Of a stretch of 7,347 nt of DNA, positions 5,593 through 7,347 are shown in pieces. The stretch covers positions 1 to 7,347 of the forward strand of contig VMTI01000063.1 in the NCBI GenBank assembly GCA_013791675.1, given 5' to 3'. Each line of letters begins with the position of its first letter. Positions within the stretch are counted from its first letter, which is position 1. The notes below the pieces were generated by a model that worked only from the letters and a program-made list of their open reading frames with translations, searched no databases and was not told the DNA's origin. The DNA comes from a bacterium. Lineage in GTDB: Bacteria > CG03. A program made the position numbers and the translations under genes.

Positions 5593-7137
5593 TTATTTGA
5601 GGCGGGAATGCCACTCTTCTATCTCAACTTTTAGGCCGTCCACGCGGCTTTGAAGCTCCGACTTTTTCTCGCCAGTGGTTCCTTTAAGCTCGGCTTCAAG
5701 CTCTTTTACCTGCTCTTCTTTTTGAGATATTATAAGTGTTATCTGTCTTTTCTTGTCATCCACGGGGGGGCGCTTTTCGTTTTTTGAAACGTCTTTGCTT
5801 GTTTCCTCAGGAGTGTCTGCCGGGTTAAACCGCTTCGGGGCGGGCCGGGATTCCGCATTATTCAATTCATCTTCTTCCGAGTCCTGCTCTGAAAAAGAAC
5901 CGGAGTCTGTCTCGCGGCGCGCGGGGATTTCCTTAAAAAGCTCCGATACGGAATCTGCGGCTGATGAGCGTTTATTGTTTTTCGGGGCGGCAAAAAGCTT
6001 TTTCAACTTCTTTTTCAGCCCTTCGTTTACGACGGGTATTTCAGAACGCTCTATACGCACGGCATCTTCGGTTTCTCTTCCGACGCCGGTTATAACAGCT
6101 ATTTCCGTCTCAAGCTCTGATTTTATCATATTGAGTTCGTCTTCCTTCATCTGAAAGCGGTTTTCTATTTCTATCTGAGCGTCTCTCAAAACAGCTATTT
6201 GCTTTCTGTAAAATTCGTCTTTCTCGACAAGAAACCTTTCATGCGCCAGATTAATTTCTTCTATCTGCCGCTGAAGGTCAAGCACTTTCTTTGATATAAG
6301 TTTTTTCTCTTCCGCCGCCTCTTTGAGCTGCGCGTTAAACTGGCCGGCCACATCAATTTCAAGTTTTTTCATCTGGGAAACGAGTTCCTTCTTCTCCCTT
6401 TCCTTGCGGCGAACGGCCTCTTCCCACTCCCTGTCCATATTCCGCAGCTGCATATCATAATCGTCCCGCTGAACTTTCAGCTGTGAACGAAGTTCTTTAA
6501 TTTCATTTTTCAAAATGCCAGTTTCCTGTTTAAAATTATTTATTGTCTTCTCACTGTCCTGCCTCTTGGCCTCTATCTTCATTTTCTCCGCGTCTTTCTC
6601 TCTTATGACGCTTTCCAGTTCATTTTTTATTATCTGAGCGGTTGTTTCGGCCTTGGCTTTTTCGCGGCTCATATCCTCAATGAACTTTTCCTGTGCCTGC
6701 GCCATTTTTCTGTCCATGCCGGCCATTTCTCTCTGCCGCTGAGCCAAAATCGCGTCATAATTTTTCGTCAGAGACACTATTTTTCTCTCATAGGCGTCCT
6801 TTTCCCCTGAGCGCAGTTTATTTTCCATGGAAAGCTGTTTTTTCAAAGCTTCCAATTCAGCCTGGTATTTAAGATTATCGTCTTCTACTATCCGCACCTT
6901 TTCATTGGCTATGCCTACTTCGTTCATAAAATGAGCTTCCCGCTGCTTCATCTGTTCCAAAATATGCGTGCGCTCTTCGTCGTTAAGTTTTTTGAGCTGT
7001 TCTATTTTATCAAGAAGTTCCTGGACGCGGAGTTCTTCGCTCTTGATGCGAGCGATGAGATTTTCCCGTTCTTCAAGCCTTTTTTCTTTAAGATCTCTTA
7101 AAATCCGCTCAAGTTCTGATGTTACTTTGCCTGTCAT
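5593..7137 (-). CDS. Long coiled-coil protein of unknown function
   Basis: A 514-residue protein I do not recognise. Seen: near-continuous heptad-like, charge-rich helix from about residue 5 to 350 (rich in E, K, Q, R, with M and L at core spacing), then a short basic segment GLKKKLKKLFAAPKNNKR (about 373-390). A Ser/Glu/Pro-rich, probably disordered linker follows (about 392-460), then a second coiled coil to the C-terminus (about 462-514). There is no signal peptide, membrane segment, Walker motif or enzyme motif, so a structural or scaffold role is likeliest; an SMC-type ATPase is excluded. A TTG six codons upstream would fall inside the promoter, so I start at the ATG at 7137, which the promoter at 7144-7173 places at the mRNA 5' end. 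Its sequence is visibly more GC-rich than the sugar genes. It may share a transcript with the MNT/HEPN pair. Confidence 0.75.
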   Translation of the reverse strand: MTGKVTSELERILRDLKEKRLEERENLIARIKSEELRVQELLDKIEQLKKLNDEERTHILEQMKQREAHFMNEVGIANEKVRIVEDDNLKYQAELEALKKQLSMENKLRSGEKDAYERKIVSLTKNYDAILAQRQREMAGMDRKMAQAQEKFIEDMSREKAKAETTAQIIKNELESVIREKDAEKMKIEAKRQDSEKTINNFKQETGILKNEIKELRSQLKVQRDDYDMQLRNMDREWEEAVRRKEREKKELVSQMKKLEIDVAGQFNAQLKEAAEEKKLISKKVLDLQRQIEEINLAHERFLVEKDEFYRKQIAVLRDAQIEIENRFQMKEDELNMIKSELETEIAVITGVGRETEDAVRIERSEIPVVNEGLKKKLKKLFAAPKNNKRSSAADSVSELFKEIPARRETDSGSFSEQDSEEDELNNAESRPAPKRFNPADTPEETSKDVSKNEKRPPVDDKKRQITLIISQKEEQVKELEAELKGTTGEKKSELQSRVDGLKVEIEEWHSRLK

Positions 7138-7143
7138 GGTCTG

Positions 7144-7173
7144 ATTATAACACAATTGTCAAGAAAAATTCAA
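7144..7173 (-). promoter_or_regulatory. Extended -10 promoter giving a leaderless coiled-coil mRNA
   Basis: Minus-strand TTGAAT (7173-7168), 18-base spacer, TATAAT (7149-7144), with TG one base before the -10, making an extended -10 element. The expected start, 7 bases past the -10, falls on the A of the ATG at 7137. No Shine-Dalgarno exists between promoter and gene, which supports leaderless initiation. Confidence 0.65.
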
Positions 7174-7307
7174 GACTCAAAATGGGGAAGGATGGGAATA
7201 GGAAGGGACATCGTGACCCCCCGGGGAAGAAATATAGGTTTGTTAGATTGGTTTGTTTTGGAGAAGACGAGGAAAAGAAGTTGAGAATTATTTGTAAAGA
7301 GAATAAA
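7174..7307. other. Non-coding, purine-rich spacer
   Basis: No gene, RNA or terminator that I can support. The plus strand is strongly purine-rich. A plus-strand frame from the ATG at 7182 stays open for 55 codons to the window edge, but it has no ribosome site and runs through the hairpin repeat, so I do not call it a gene. Confidence 0.4.
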
Positions 7308-7329
7308 TCCTCCCCCTTGAGGGGGAGGA
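7308..7329. repeat. Palindromic hairpin, probably a dispersed repeat
   Basis: TCCTCCCCC (7308-7316), loop TTGA, GGGGGAGGA (7321-7329): a perfect 9-bp GC-rich stem. It is followed by AAGGTGGGGGAG (7331-7342), whose G-run could pair with the C-run instead. I recall C5-TTGA-G5 ... GGTGGGGG elements as scattered copies in many bacterial genomes, but only one copy is in view. Neither strand has a proper T-run right after the stem, so a terminator for a minus-strand gene to the right is possible but weak. Confidence 0.55.
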
Positions 7330-7347
7330 CAAAGGTGGGGGAGAAGA

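Noticed and set aside
5602..5612. GCGGGAATG here as a third copy of the leader element at 4122-4168
   Set aside because: It is on the opposite strand inside the coiled-coil gene, and the similarity stops after the first few bases.
5593..7137. The coiled-coil gene as an SMC or Rad50-like ATPase
   Set aside because: No Walker A, Walker B or ABC signature is present at either end.
7157..7162. A perfect TTGACA as -35 box for the coiled-coil gene
   Set aside because: It is only 7 bases from the TATAAT, far too close, and 17 bases beyond it there is no -10. The TTGAAT at 7168-7173 fits better.

Overview
The window looks like a chromosomal stretch from a Gram-negative-type bacterium, probably from a poorly sampled lineage. 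The basis is a nucleotide-sugar cassette of the kind used for O-antigen, capsule or exopolysaccharide, together with a MarR-like regulator of the EPS-associated type. The taxon cannot be fixed from this sequence. All eight recognisable genes lie on the minus strand, so transcription runs from high to low coordinates. No tRNA, rRNA, CRISPR array, transposase or integrase is visible.

Right edge (7138-7347): a non-coding, purine-rich stretch with a 9-bp-stem hairpin at 7308-7329 that looks like a dispersed palindromic repeat. It also carries a promoter with an extended -10 just upstream of a 514-residue coiled-coil protein (5593-7137). That promoter places the mRNA start on or beside the ATG, so the message is probably leaderless. 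Downstream, 19 bases after the coiled-coil gene, is a minimal nucleotidyltransferase / HEPN pair (5573-4876) of the MNT/HEPN (HI0073/HI0074, MntA/HepT-like) type. The two genes overlap by an unusually long 76 bases.

Middle (4218-4861): a MarR-like winged-helix regulator (4218-4784) with its own near-consensus promoter, again nearly leaderless. The promoter is flanked by two copies of a 15-bp dyad with the shared core CATTCTTTG (4779-4793 and 4847-4861), and a third dyad lies on the -35. This looks like an autoregulatory operator layout. Its C-terminal half is a divergent domain that may descend from a nucleotide-binding GAGE-type fold.

Left (1-4107): a tightly packed sugar operon, probably started by a promoter inside the 3' end of the regulator gene. 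The order is SAM methyltransferase, cupin, perosamine-synthase-like aminotransferase, LegB-like 4,6-dehydratase and LegC-like aminotransferase (cut by the window edge). The last three junctions are stop/start overlaps of 17, 4 and 8 bases. LegB and LegC together would make a nucleotide-linked 4-amino-4,6-dideoxy-N-acetyl hexosamine. The second aminotransferase and the DesVI/TylM1-like methyltransferase suggest a further, perhaps N-methylated, amino sugar. The sugar genes are visibly more AT-rich than the coiled-coil gene, as is common for exchanged surface-polysaccharide loci.
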